Positions 42,250-53,627 of a stretch of 64,000 nucleotides of DNA are shown here, piece by piece. The notes under the pieces were generated by a model, which did not search any database, was not told the DNA's origin, and saw nothing but the letters and a program-made list of their open reading frames with translations. Every line of letters begins with the position of its first letter. Position 1 is the first letter of the stretch. The DNA is from Hygrocybe punicea (Eukaryota > Basidiomycota > Agaricomycetes > Agaricales > Hygrophoraceae): the NCBI GenBank assembly GCA_963556145.1, contig OY744472.1, positions 4,092,001 through 4,156,000 of the forward strand, written 5' to 3'. Both the position numbers and the translations under genes were made by a program.

Positions 42250-43671
42250 AATGGAAATCTCAATTTAATTATTATTTTATCCAAAATGCATAATTATTAT
42301 AAATCATACAGGGATTGGGACTGGGAGTGGGAGTGGATGTGGATGTGGATGAGGTTCTGGGTCTGGGTCTGGGTCTGGGTGTAGGAGGAGGCTGTGGGAG
42401 GAAGGAGTTGCAGTGGCAGCAGGGTGTGGGAGGAGGGTGTGGCAGTGGCAGCAGGGAGAGGGTGTGGGAGAAGGGGAGGGAAGGGAGGTGTGAAGGGCAG
42501 CATGGATTGGAAGAGGGAGAGGGAGAGGGAGAGGGAGAGGGAGAGGGAGAGGGAGGAGGGGTGGGATGTACATACCTCTCTCGTTCCCATCATCCTCGTC
42601 CTCATCGTCTGCGTCTCCGCCATCCTTGTCCCCATCGTCTGCATCCCCGCCGTCCTTGTCCTTGTCATATTCATTTTTGTCTCACCGTCTCATCCTTGTC
42701 GTCTTCGTCTGCATCTCTGCCATCCTCGTCCCTGTCGTCCCTGTCCCTGTTGTTCCCGTTCCCATCATTCCCGTCATCATCATCATCGTCATCATTCTCG
42801 TTGTCATCCGCATCTCCATCCCCGTCCTCGTCCTCATCGTCCCCTGGATGGTTGTCATCATTCCCTGGTTGGCTGCCCCTGCCCTCATCATCTTTGTCAT
42901 CATCATTGCCTGCCATCCATCGTTTCGGCCCTTGAGTTGGGCGTTGACATGACATGGCTGTGCATGTTGCGGGGCATTCCCTGCATGGCAGTGAGAAAGT
43001 TCTACATGAAAATAACAATATTAGTTGGCATAGTAATAGATAGTAATGGCCAGGACAGAGTGCTGAGACAACCACAGCAGCAATAACGAGGACAGAAGCC
43101 ACGAGGACACAGATGACCAGCCAGGGGACAGCGACAGGGATGAAGGCAGACAGCGATGGCATGACAGGATGACGGAGACCACAACAACAATCCAGGGGAC
43201 AATGAGGACAATGATGGGGAAGGAGATGGAGATGACAATGACAACAAGGACGAGAGGACAAGGACAATGAGGATGGTGATGAGGATGACAGGAATGGGAA
43301 CAGGAACAACGGCAACGGCAACAACAGGGATGGGGACGATGGTAACCATGGGAAAGGCAACAATGGGGAGGAGGATGGCAGATCGAAGACGAAGATGACG
43401 AGGATGACGGGAACGCGACAAGTATGTACAGCCCACCTGTCCACCCTCTTCTCCTGCCTCTTCCTCTCCCACTCCCACTGCCTGCTGCCCTTCCCTCCTC
43501 CCTTCCCTCCTCCCCTCCTCCCACACCCTCACCCTGCTGCCACTCCCACACCCTCCTCCCACACCCACACCCACACTCACATCCACAACCACATCCACTC
43601 CCACTGCCAGTCTCAGTGTATTATTTAATTATGTATTTGGATAAAATAATAATTAAATTGATATTTCCATT
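42250..43671. mobile_element. 1.4 kb inverted-repeat element with simple-sequence interior
   Basis: AATGGAAATCTCAATTTAAT and TATTATTTTATCCAAA at the left are mirrored at the right end (TTTGGATAAAATAATAATTA and TGATATTTCCATT). Both arms continue inward into GGGACTGGGAGTGGGAGTGG-type sequence, giving arms of about 90 bp. The interior is GGGAGA runs and CATCGTC/GACGATG triplets, with long open frames on both strands that I treat as artefacts. The right end touches the gap at 43672. Confidence 0.7.
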
Positions 43672-43871
43672 NNNNNNNNNNNNNNNNNNNNNNNNNNNNN
43701 NNNNNNNNNNNNNNNNNNNNNNNNNNNNNNNNNNNNNNNNNNNNNNNNNNNNNNNNNNNNNNNNNNNNNNNNNNNNNNNNNNNNNNNNNNNNNNNNNNNN
43801 NNNNNNNNNNNNNNNNNNNNNNNNNNNNNNNNNNNNNNNNNNNNNNNNNNNNNNNNNNNNNNNNNNNNNNN
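43672..43871. other. assembly gap, 200 N
   Basis: Exactly 200 unknown bases, probably a scaffold join of arbitrary length. It lies between the right arm of one inverted-repeat element and the right repeat of the larger one. Confidence 0.95.
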
Positions 43872-44149
43872 CCTCAGGGTCACACTCTAATTTGCCAAGC
43901 CGTGGGAACAAAATTTCCAAACTGTGGGAACAATTTTGAAGCCCTGGGAATAACTATGAAACCGTGTGACTGGGCGGAGTTGAGTGTGAGAATTTGTTGT
44001 CCCAATCAGCAAGTTCAATAAGGCAGCCGGATCACAGCTGCCTAGATCACAGATGCCAATTTCGGAATAGATACTGTTATAGCATGGTTACATCGCAGTT
44101 GCAAGTCGCAAATGTTTGACAACTTTGTACAACTATTGAATGCATTGGT

Positions 44150-44590
44150 AGTGCAATGGAATGGTTAAATGCAAACAGTGCACACTTGTTGAACATGCTG
44201 AGCAGTGTTCGACAACTGTTTGACAAGTGTCCCAGCTTTAGTCTGGGGCATTGCTCATGCACAAACACTTGTATAAACAATATATGGCACGTATCTACAA
44301 TATACTAGCTAAGAAGTACTGGGTTTGTTGGAATTGTTAATAATGTGAACAGTACACACTTGTCGAACTGGCCGAACAGTGTTCGAAAACTGTTCGACAA
44401 GTATCCCAGCTTTAGTCTGAGGCATTGCTCATGCACAAACACTTTTACGAACAATATATTGCATGTATCTTGGATGTGGGTACATGTACTGAGTTTATTA
44501 GAATTGTTAATAATGTGAATAGTGCACCCTTGTCGAACAGGCCGAACAGTGTTCGACAAGCCACTGTACAAGTGTCTCAAGCTTCATTTC
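44150..44590. repeat. tandem repeat of about 165-170 bp with TTGTCGAACA palindrome core
   Basis: Three units begin with CACACTTGTTGAAC, CACACTTGTCGAAC and CACCCTTGTCGAAC near 44190, 44355 and 44526. Each has the GCCGAACAGTGTTCGACAA-type inverted core. The first two also share CCCAGCTTTAGTCTG.GGCAT and TGCTCATGCACAAACACTT. The core matches the array at 17225-17592. Confidence 0.8.
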
Positions 44591-44667
44591 AATCATTGAA
44601 AATATAACAAAAGCCGAATTTCCATTATATGGCATTTAGCTAAGTTTGCAATGCGCATTGTATTATT

Positions 44668-45855
44668 TAGTGTTGCCGTAGTTCGGTTCCAAACCTAGCC
44701 GAACCCGGTTCAAACCCCGAACCGAACCCTAAGTTCGGTCTAAGTTCAGCCAAGTGCTGAACCGGACTGCGGGTTCAGTTCTGGGTTTCGAGGCCTGCCG
44801 GATTCCCTGAACGGCTCCAAACCGCGTTCAAACCGCGAACGCGGATATTTTTAAGGTATTGATTTCATTTGTTTTTTGTATTTCTTTACTTACTATTTCG
44901 TGTTAAACGGCATCATGTGACCGGCCGTGACCTTTCACGCAACACAGCAACTTCAACGCGGGTTGAACACAACACAAATTGTGTTGTGTTCAAAGGTAAG
45001 TTTCCATTTTTTTCTTAACTTTACTAATGTTATTTGCGGCAGGCAACTCGACTGCGACCACATCGCAACCACATTGGCACAAGATGAATGCCAACGCCAA
45101 CGCAATGCCAACGGACGCGGGGCAGCCGCAACACCACCACCACCACCACCAGCGGCGGCAATGGCAACGGCAACCAGGCAACGACAATGGCAACGGCCAG
45201 CAGTAGCAGCAACAGCGGAAGCAGCAGCGCCGGCAGCAACAGCAGCAGCAGCAGCAGCAGCAGCGGCAGCGGCAACAGCCAAAGCCATCCAACATCACCA
45301 CCAGCGGCGGCAACAACAACGGCAACCACAACTATGACAGCCAGCAGCAGCAGCAATGCCGGCAGCAGCAGCAACAGCAACAGCAGCAACAGCGGCAGCA
45401 GCAACGGCCACGACAGCAGCAGCAGCAGTGGCAGCAGCAATGGCGACGGCAGCAGCAGCAGCGCCGGCAGCAGCAACAGCGACGGCAGCAGCAGCAGCGC
45501 CGGCAGCAGCAACAGCGACGGCAGCAGCAGCAGCGCCGGCAGCGGCAGCAACGGCAGCAGTGACAGCGGCGGCAGCAGCAGCGCCGGACAGCTCCCCCGC
45601 AGCCCAACTACCTCGCGAAGTGTAGCGCCGTATCGATTGATACGTGCCTGCCATTCGCAAGGAGAATGGAGCTCATGGGGTGAGCCCACCTCGGTCCGGG
45701 GTTCAGACGCGGTCTGAACCCAGACCGAACGCGGAGAAACGGTTCAATGCCATCCGGGTCCAGGTTTGGCCATGCGCCAAACCGGACCCGAAGTTCAGTT
45801 CGCGGTTCCACCAAAAAGGGTCGGAACCGGACCGAACTGAACTTCGGCAACACTA
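44668..45855. mobile_element. 1.19 kb inverted-repeat element, TAGTGTTGCC ends, CAG-rich interior
   Basis: The left end TAGTGTTGCCGTAGTTCGGT is mirrored by ACTTCGGCAACACTA. Both arms contain many GAACC, GTTCGG and CCGAAC words over about 170 bp. The interior (45080-45600) is dense in CAGCAGCAG, GGCAGC and GGCAACAGC triplets, giving long artificial Ser/Gln/Ala frames. The terminal TAGTGTTGCC is the same as in the MITE at 50238-50609, which has a clear 8 bp duplication. Here the flanks do not give a clean duplication. Confidence 0.65.
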
Positions 45856-46846
45856 AATAAATCCAATAAATCCATGCGTGTGTAGCACAGATCCATGGGT
45901 CGATGAGGGTTGACACCCTCCAAATTCTCCCAAATCATAGGAGGTCTCTTGGGCGCAAATGGAGACCCTGGTATAAAATACAATGCCAATGGAGGAGGCA
46001 AAAATTCAATCAAGGATTCATAGGTAGAGCTACTGACTCAACAGAAGATTTTCAGGTGCTGGTGGGGTGACACGTCCACTGCCTGGGTCGATCTTGGACT
46101 ACAGAAGACACTCATCGATAGCTCCATCATTGCACGAGACATGGAAATGAACCTTTTGAAGCCACATTGGGTAAGGAGACTTGAGATTTGAAAATTTGAA
46201 CCGTCAAGGGGACTCTGAGTTTTTTGGCCTCGATAGTGGTCTGTGCATGCCAATCAGGTCACATGGGAGTATCGTCGGATTGGGCCACTGCCAGATAGTG
46301 CGGGGCGCACCAGTAGATACGAACAATTCCATAGTACAAAAGGATGGTGAAAAATAAAGGGCAGACAGAGTAAATAAGCTATGGGCTGGACACCGGTTAA
46401 CCAATAGACTTGTTTAGTGGGCCAGTGCTGCGCATGGCATGAACGAGTTCTTTTTTCCCCTTAGCTGAATGAAGATAATTGCATAAAGCATGTCACATAT
46501 GGCATAAGATACATAGCATGTGTTTCATATTGCATATTTATCTAATAAGCCCACCTCCCACCTCTGCAACATCTAAATTAGCATAAAAGAAATCTACATA
46601 GAATGTCTTGAGTCTTCATCAACCTCCTCTCTACCTGCCATCTCCCCTGTGTTGCACCATCATGCAACATTCTCAGCATGAAGCAATTGCTCAGGGAGCA
46701 ACAGGTCAACTGCCAAACACAACTGCCCCCCAAACAGTGTGGTGAAAATTAACTCACATTTGCCCAACCCTACTTTTCGATGACCTTGAATGCTACACAA
46801 CAGATTACCACATGCAGAAAGCCATGCTTGACCTCAAGGAGGATGC
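45856..46846. other. no gene seen
   Basis: Downstream flank of the minus-strand KDZ/protease unit. Short frames only. No repeat or RNA gene was recognised. Confidence 0.4.
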
Positions 46847-47640
46847 TCAAAGACTCTGAGCATAAATAGCTAGTACAAGGTTTCTCTTTTTACAGTGTCT
46901 GATATCATGGTCTGAAAGTTGTATAAGGACAGTGTCTCTGGAACAAGAGTTGCCTGTAATCATTCCATCATGATACCATACTTGTTTCTGTGCAGTAATA
47001 ATACATGAGGTGAAATGATATTGACCATGATATACAATGCCTCCAAGTGCTAATGTCTTTGTGCCAGTCTCTGAAACAAATTTTAGTCTATGACTGGTTT
47101 CAATATTTTTGAATGGATACTCTAGAACAAGAATGTGTGGTGCTTCATTATAAAATACAACTTGAGTCATTCTGCTGTTGCAATCAGGACATCTTCTATT
47201 GGTTTTCTGTGACAAGGTATGAACCCAATTCATGGTAGACTCTTTAATGGTGTCATCAGCATGTAACACATAGCCTAGTCTGTCATCAATGGGTTCTTCT
47301 GCAAAGTTACATTGAGAACATTCATGTTGAGAAGAGGCTACAATGTCATTGACTTTAAACAACTCCATAGCCAGATTTGCAACACTGATACCCATTGTTC
47401 CTCTAGGAAAGTCTGTAGGATTCATGTTATGCAGTGTAATTCTAAGGTGATCTCTTAGCTGTTCAAATGCCACATTTTTGTGCAACACCTGTGGAAAACC
47501 ATGAGACAATGTGGTCAAATGATCATTCATGCTTCTGAATACTGTAGACCACTCTGCATGATTGTCTTTCCACAGATTGAATAAAATCACCAACAATGAG
47601 TCATATGCACAGCTGTAGTCATTTCTATCCCAGATCAGTC
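46847..47640 (-). pseudogene. ubiquitin-specific-protease-like domain downstream of KDZ transposase
   Basis: The domain begins with LIWDRNDYSCAYDSLLVILF, which fits the catalytic cysteine box of C19 peptidases (Asn/Asp then Cys). A helical region with HLTTLSHGFPQVLHKN and DHLRITLHNMNPTDFPRGTM follows. A zinc-ribbon-like pair comes next (CSQCNFAEEP and RRCPDCNSRM), as in many USP finger regions. Then comes HILVLEYPF and the His box GGIVYHGQYHFTSCII with QVWYHDGM. The stop is at 46847. It would remove ubiquitin or a ubiquitin-like tag. The frame changes just before the Cys box near 47625, so the link to the upstream linker needs an intron or is broken. Context makes it the C-terminal part or immediate partner of the KDZ protein. 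Confidence 0.55.
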
Positions 47641-50600
47641 CGAGTTAATAACCTGTTGCTTGCTTGTGGATCCTTTGTTGACATGGTCTTTGTGATCCGA
47701 GGCCTTTTAGCTGCTGGTTCATTATTTGTGTCAAGTGAATGTTTTTGGGTTGAACCAATAGCAACTGAGCCTTTTGCTGGAACAAATGAAGTTGCAATTA
47801 CAGCTGCTTTCTGTTTTCCTTTACCTTTTTCAACCAATTGCCATGGGCTATCAGGGATTGTATGAGCCAATATTAGTGGATCAGTGGGTGACCATTTAAT
47901 GGCATTATCAGTTTTGGCAGGAACATAGTGAATTCCCTTCCATTGCTGAAAGTTGCGAAGCATAACAGAGCGTGTATCAGCATCAATGTGGTCAGGTAAA
48001 GCACCTTCATATCCCTCCTGCCTCAGCACTTTGAAACGATCCAAAATGTCTGCACTCCCCCCTAGACTGACCAATGCACGATGGTGCTGGTGAAACATCA
48101 TTACCATGTCCAAATTACCCACACTTTACAAGACAAACCTTTCTCCATTCTGACGTTGAATACCCTCAAATAGTCACCATGGAAATCCATTGCCCTTGTT
48201 TCTTCTTCCTTCCACTGCGACAGCACTTGCTCATCAACAGTTTCAGAAAGCTCCTCAAAGGGTGCCTTCATTTCCTGCATTCCATCTACTGCTTTATCAT
48301 ACCTTTTCAACAAAGACCAAACTGTGGGACAGCTATGGTGATGATTTGTATTGATGACATGCCTGTGAATCATGTACCCATTCCTACCAACCTCTTCCAA
48401 TTCAAATCCCTCATAAGGTCATCCAGGATCTCACTCATTGGGATTTTGACATGAAACGAATAAAACTGGCAATCTTGTTGATGATAGCCCAGAGTGTCTC
48501 CAAAATTTTGCCATCCAGCTGACTGGCCCCATGAATGAAGTTGAGACTGAATAGGGCAAAACACTTGGCAACATGTGCACCAAGATGAAACTTGCCCACA
48601 GCACCAATGATCTCGATCACCTCGGGGAGAGTGAGGTGGTCAGAATTGGAAACCCTTTTAGCAAAATTGATGAGCCAACTGCAGACGATATCATATTCCA
48701 CCAGTGCTTCCTTGATACCACTGTGGCACAGCCTATTGAGAGCATTGCATATCTGGTGCAGGCTGTTTAATAAATTTGTGACAATTCATAGCTGAAAGCA
48801 CATGACTGACTGTTCACCCTTCTGGAAGTCGATGACACTGTGCGGTACAAAGCAACCATGCTTCGCACAAGCACATGCACCAATTCCAGTAGCATATAAG
48901 TTATGACGATTGGTGTTTGCTTGGTTGACAGCCTTGTGATTGGAGCACTGTGACCTCTGATACAGGATCATTGATTTAGCATTCACGAAATTCACAATTC
49001 GATAAATACCTCTTTGGACTCCAGGGAAGCTGCCAGATGAGCATGATAAGGTGCATCCTCAACCATATAGCCTTGTCCATCAATAAGCCCAACATCGTCA
49101 TCAGGCTTCTGCATGTTAATCTGCTCAACTTTGAAATTCCCATTGACGACGATGCTGGGCCTGTAAAGCCACCTGTTTTTGTGTTTGGTGAGGAACTACA
49201 TGAAAACTGATCAGAGTGACCCACTGATGAGGTCTATCCGTCCAGTTCTGCGGAAAATTTATCTCCAGCTGGGGACATGCAGGGCAAAACAATGCCAGAT
49301 TGTCATTACCAGGCTCCCTCTCAGTATCATGCCCAAAGCCAAATCGTTTCTTGAGGTTCAAGTACTGCCACTGTCTTGAGACCCTCATTAGTTCACGATA
49401 ACAATCCTGAACAACATAACTCAGTACTTCGTTCTGTATGGACTGTGTAACCAAAGAAGAAGTATATCATGAACCGGCAATGTATCTGGAAATGTGTTGC
49501 AAGACAGTCTCCTTAACTTGTTATAAAAGTTGTTTGCAGAGGTTTTGCACTCCATCGAATCAATGTAGAAATCATCCAGGAGCTGGAAAGTGAAGGCTGA
49601 CAATGGCCTTTTTGCCATTGCAGGATACAAATGCATTTGAAGTAGTTGAATGTCTCGAGTGGGGGCATCTGGGCAGGAGCACCATCGGATTCGACATTGG
49701 TAAATTCCATTTGTATGAGTGACAGTGAGGATATCTTCCTCAGTGTGAACACCCAATTCTGGTTCCGAATTGTCCTCCTCATCCAGGCCAGACATTAAAA
49801 TATCCCTCAGAGATGTATCTTTGACAGATGGCTCCCATCCATCATGTCTGTATGACAGACAATCGCCTCCACCATGGCCAAGACACATGACCAGGCCAAT
49901 TGTATTAAGGTCATGTTTCAAGAAACATTTGCCATTCCAGATGTCAATTCTGTGGAATGGATTATGCTTGTGTGTCTGCAAACAACAACACTGGCAGAAT
50001 GAAGGACAACCATAGCAATCAGAGCAATGAATAGACATATCAGCCATGAGACATTTCTGGCATGTGGGGCCTCAGATGATAAGAGTTCGGAGAGGTATTG
50101 CTTGTGAATCACTTTCCAGGCTTCCATTTCATCATTCTGTGTCTAATTGACATTGCAATCAAAATCAAGTCGAACAGATAATAGTTGTGTCAACCTTTCC
50201 ACTCTTATTTCGGTGTCTCCTTGTCAGAGGCTCCTCCTAGTGTTGCCACAGCTAAGGCTAATAGCTGGCTACTAGCCATTAGCTTAGCTGATTTTAGCTT
50301 AGCTGATGCCAGCTAAGCTAATGGCTAATCTCCAGCTAATGGCTAAGGCTAAAGTATTTCAGAAAGTTAGCGTAGCTGTAGCTAAAGCTAAGGGAAGATA
50401 AAAATAATATCATCTCAGAACAGCCTAGAAATACCTAAAAAGGATATCATACCTGACTAATAGTCATTAGCTTAGCTGACTTTAGCTTAGCCATAGCTGC
50501 AGCTAGTACTTGGCTAGTGGCTAAGGCTAAGGCATTTTTCATGAATTAGCTTAGCTTTAGCTGCAGCTAATTTAGCCACGGCTAGGCTAGCTTAGCTGTG

Positions 50601-50858
50601 GCAACACTAGCTCCTCCTCTTCCACAAATGACGTTGAGGGCACAGGAGGATCTTCACTCCTTTGTGATTGTTTTATAGGACTTGGCTGATGAATGACTGG
50701 ATGAGCCTTGACTGTCTTTCCACCTCATTTCTTTGCCACCACCACAAATTCAACCTCTCTGGCAAATTCCTTTTTTTTTCCTGACCTGGAAATGACTTTT
50801 GATTTCGGCATGGATGAACAATAGTTGGATGAGTGTGGGAAAAGTGAGCAAATGACAC
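47641..50858 (-). pseudogene. KDZ transposase with CxC2-like cysteine cluster
   Basis: The start is MPKSKVISRSGKKKEFAREV at 50858. A TGA follows VVVAKK, then the frame continues to SFVEEEE, where a MITE (50238-50609) intervenes. After an intron comes QNDEMEAWKVIHKQYLSELL. A frame change precedes the cluster CQKCLMADMSIHCSDCYGCP, SFCQCCCLQTHKHNPFHRID and WNGKCFLKHDLNTIGLVMCL. Next are LLDDFYIDSMECKTSANNFY and ELMRVSRQWQYLNLKKRFGF. The catalytic half includes CPACPQLEINFPQNW, NQANTNRHNLYATGIGACAC, CFVPHSVIDFQKGEQ, IIGAVGKFHLGAHVAKCFAL and SQLDGKILETLWAIINK. A linker at about 48122-47625 (ALVSLGGSADILDRFKVLRQ) leads to the protease domain. The order matches KDZ elements described in basidiomycetes. 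Several frame changes make this copy inactive. Confidence 0.75.
50238..50609. mobile_element. 372 bp MITE with 8 bp target duplication (hAT-type)
   Basis: Ends TAGTGTTGCCACAGCTAAG and CTTAGCTGTGGCAACACTA are perfect inverted repeats. GCTCCTCC flanks the element on both sides (50230-50237 and 50610-50617). The interior consists largely of GCTAA/TTAGC words. The element interrupts the first exon of the KDZ gene within a run of glutamate codons. An 8 bp duplication is characteristic of hAT transposases. Confidence 0.93.
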
Positions 50859-50960
50859 ACATTATAAAGACCAATGCACGAGGCAAAACACATGGCGAAT
50901 AATAAATATGACATAAATTACATGCCTTGACATACAAATACATTTCAGTACAGGACAAGG

Positions 50961-51227
50961 TTACAAATCCGATGAACTGTCAGAATCTGATACCGTCATT
51001 GGGGCCTCAAACCAACCTCGGACCAATTTAACATCACTGGATGAACCCTCCTTTCCTTCCACTACAACCCTGTCCAGCACATCCCCCTGAAGGCAATTGC
51101 GAACAGCTTGCCTGCGCAAGGCCCCCTGGAGTTCCCGATGGAGCGTGGGTATTCGCCAGTCTTGCCATGGATCTTTGGCAGCTTTGATGGTACTCTTGTC
51201 ACCCAGCATGATGTCCATCATTTCCAT
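50961..51227 (-). CDS. short hypothetical reading frame
   Basis: It reads MEMMDIMLGDKSTIKAAKDP, then WQDWRIPTLHRELQGALRRQ and VEGKEGSSSDVKLVRGWFEA, ending in an acidic SDSDSSSDL tail. The composition is protein-like and the stop is clean. It lies about 100 bp upstream of the KDZ start on the same strand. It could be the last exon of a decayed gene or part of the transposon. Family not recognised. Confidence 0.3.
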   Translation of the reverse strand: MEMMDIMLGDKSTIKAAKDPWQDWRIPTLHRELQGALRRQAVRNCLQGDVLDRVVVEGKEGSSSDVKLVRGWFEAPMTVSDSDSSSDL

Positions 51228-51239
51228 TAGGTTTTCTAA

Positions 51240-53627
51240 GAAGATTCAAAGGAAACGCAGCATGTAGATGCCACAATTGTCAAAATTCGGCTGTCCAGGT
51301 ACCTGAAAAGAAAGCTTCAATTCAGTCGCAACACTGATGTTAGACATTGTTCACTGTGGGGGTGACTCTCTTGATATGTGCCAGCTTTTTCACCTGTCTG
51401 GTGTTCATCGCAATGCCGGCCAGCCACGCATGCACCAGGGATATATCTTTATGATGGTTCGCTGGGGGCAGTGAATGGAGAACAAATGTTACACTAATCG
51501 AAGATAAGTAAGTTCAAGGCAAAGCTAAAATGGATAATTACATGTCCAGTCCATCAGGAGGATTTTCTGACAAACATGCACCAGGATTTGTCACGATAAT
51601 CAAATACCAGTGGTCACTGATGGTGAGGTGAGATGTTGCCTTCACGAAAGCTGTCTGCACTCACCCAGTGGGAACAGGAAAGACCAAGTATCGGAGCGAA
51701 AATATGTCGATTGCCTTCGTCCACCTCTTCAAACTCTTCACACTGTTCTTCCTGTGTCCAGATTCAGAGGAAATTAAGTTATATGAACCACCAAGCAATG
51801 TGTACCTCAATTTCTCCATGAAAAAAGTAATAAATATGTGTATGTTTTCCAGCAAATCTAGCTGATGGATTGCTGCTTTCTGCAGAGCGTAGCTGAAACA
51901 GGGAATAAGCTACTGCACTGGATGGTTGAAATATACTTACTGGGTACTGAAATTAATCAGTTCGTTATCTAGCCAATCCTTTCCAACCATTGATATGAAA
52001 TCCACGGAACCGCACCCTGCTCTGAGTATTTTGCAATGGTACATGTGTTTTCACCCTAGAACACCTGAGGTGAGTGATGGGCCTGGCAATGGCTATGTTA
52101 TGTACATGACCACATCTGGCCTCTCATTTAACTGCAAAAATTGGCCATTGGTGTCAACATCGTTTCTGTTGAAGTAGAGATTAGTTGTGATACTATGAAT
52201 TTGTTATACTGACTGTAAATACTCGATGCTACTTTCACCCAGTGAGCTGGTGAGCAAACTGAGCAAATCTGCATACATATCTGTTGTCCAGGATGCATGC
52301 TCGTTGTCAAAATAAATTTGATGTTTTGACACAATTTCTGAGTATCAATTGGAGTCACATCTAACCTCATGGAAATGGTGGAGTACCATTGTTCTGTCAG
52401 CCTAAAAACATGCATGTGGACTTGTCCATATGTCGATACACGAGCACATGCACTATCAAGCCGCATATCTGCTCTTCATTCAGTTTTGTGGCCTACAAAA
52501 TTACTTGAACATCAAGGGTGGGCTCTTGATGACTAACAATCACCTGGCAACTGACAACATCACGTTCGACCAAAAGTTACATGGTTGCAGAGCTGTCATC
52601 TGTCAGAATGCAACAAACACTGGTATACCACAGTAAGTGATGATAAGGACGCTGAACATGATGATTTACCATGAACCTTTGCATTTAAATTCAACGGATG
52701 TGGCACCTTATGGTGATTTGTGGTAGGTGTGCCCACCAGAGACTGTGAAAAGGACAGGGAGATGAAGAGATGGCATATTGGATTGATGTTTGGAGATGCA
52801 CGTGATGGTTGAAAAAAGAGACGCTTTTCCATCATGTGATGTGGAGTCCGGTCCACATGTGACGCCTAAACTTGACATCACATGTGATGTCACATGCATG
52901 ATGTCACATGTGGATGTCCAAACGTGATGTCACATGTGTGATGTCACGGTGTTTCTATGAGCGTTGTACATGTTCAATGACATGGGGAAAATGACTGACA
53001 CAGAAGATACAATAGCAGCGTTGCACATTGCACATTGCCTCTAAGATTACTTATTCCCTTGGTAGACATTGTTCTATCTTTGCAATTAGAAATCAAACCC
53101 CAACCTGAGCATTTGTTTTTATTTGGTCAGAATTCACCTTATTTTGTCATATCCTGAGTTGCAACATCAATGTTCCGAAAGGTAATTTCTCTTGATGCTA
53201 GTACACTATGATATTTCTGCATTTCAATGTTCACTTGTACTGCAGCAAATGACAGCTCCCTTGTATCTTTGGTAGGGCGCTGTACCAGGCAAATTTCCAA
53301 AGCTGCATTTACGGCGGTTCTTGTTGATATGCCACCTGGTGAAGCTGCTGATGTTCATGACATTGAATGCTACCCACCATCTGTTTACAACATTATACTG
53401 AACCCACTTTTGATTGTGTAGGTTAGTAGAATATGATGAATTGTGAATATTGATAAATTCCAGAACAAAGGCATAGAGGAGCAAGTATGAAATTGCTGGA
53501 ACATGGCAAGTGGTGGATAACAGTGCAAAAATGTAATGTGTAAAGATTGCAAAGATGTAAGGTACGTATGTTCAGAGATGCCAGAATGAACAGATATAAA
53601 CCACCTGTTGCATGTGTGGCAACACTG
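51240..53627. other. no confident gene
   Basis: Scattered coding-like fragments occur on the minus strand (51660-52000, for example FQYPVSIFQPSSAVAYSLFQ) and on the plus strand near 53270-53400. Neither could be assembled into a gene. A cluster of TGATGTCA/TGACATCA palindromes lies at 52858-52950. Confidence 0.3.
52858..52950. repeat. cluster of ACATGTGATGTCA palindromic words
   Basis: TGACATCACATGTGATGTCA, CATGATGTCACATGTG and CGTGATGTCACATGTGTGAT follow one another within about 90 bp. The core TGATGTCA resembles a bZIP (CRE-type) half-palindrome, but the dense tandem layout is also that of a short satellite. Confidence 0.6.

Larger units (their letters stand above)
37496..44065. mobile_element. 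6.6 kb segment bounded by long inverted repeats
   Basis: The left end (37496-37675) contains CCCAACTTGGCACCT, GACAACAAATTCTCACA, CACACGGTTTCA, CTTCAAAATTGTTCCCACAG and CACGGCTTGGCAAATTAGAG. All recur as reverse complements at 43872-44065. The repeats are about 150-180 bp and imperfect, with an indel in the outermost part. Inside lie a DUF6532-like pseudogene, a 34 bp minisatellite, a second inverted-repeat element and an assembly gap that abuts the right repeat. No transposase is visible and no target duplication was seen. It could be a large non-autonomous DNA transposon or two copies of one repeat in opposite orientation. Confidence 0.55.

Noticed and set aside
42297..43604. Overlapping 170-257 codon frames in both directions
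   Set aside because: The sequence is GGGAGA and CATCGTC simple repeat within a TIR element, so frame openness is a composition effect.
45088..45717. Long Ser/Gln/Ala-rich open frames on both strands
   Set aside because: They come from CAG/GGC triplet repeats inside an inverted-repeat element. Open frames exist in most of the six frames, with no start context or gene structure.
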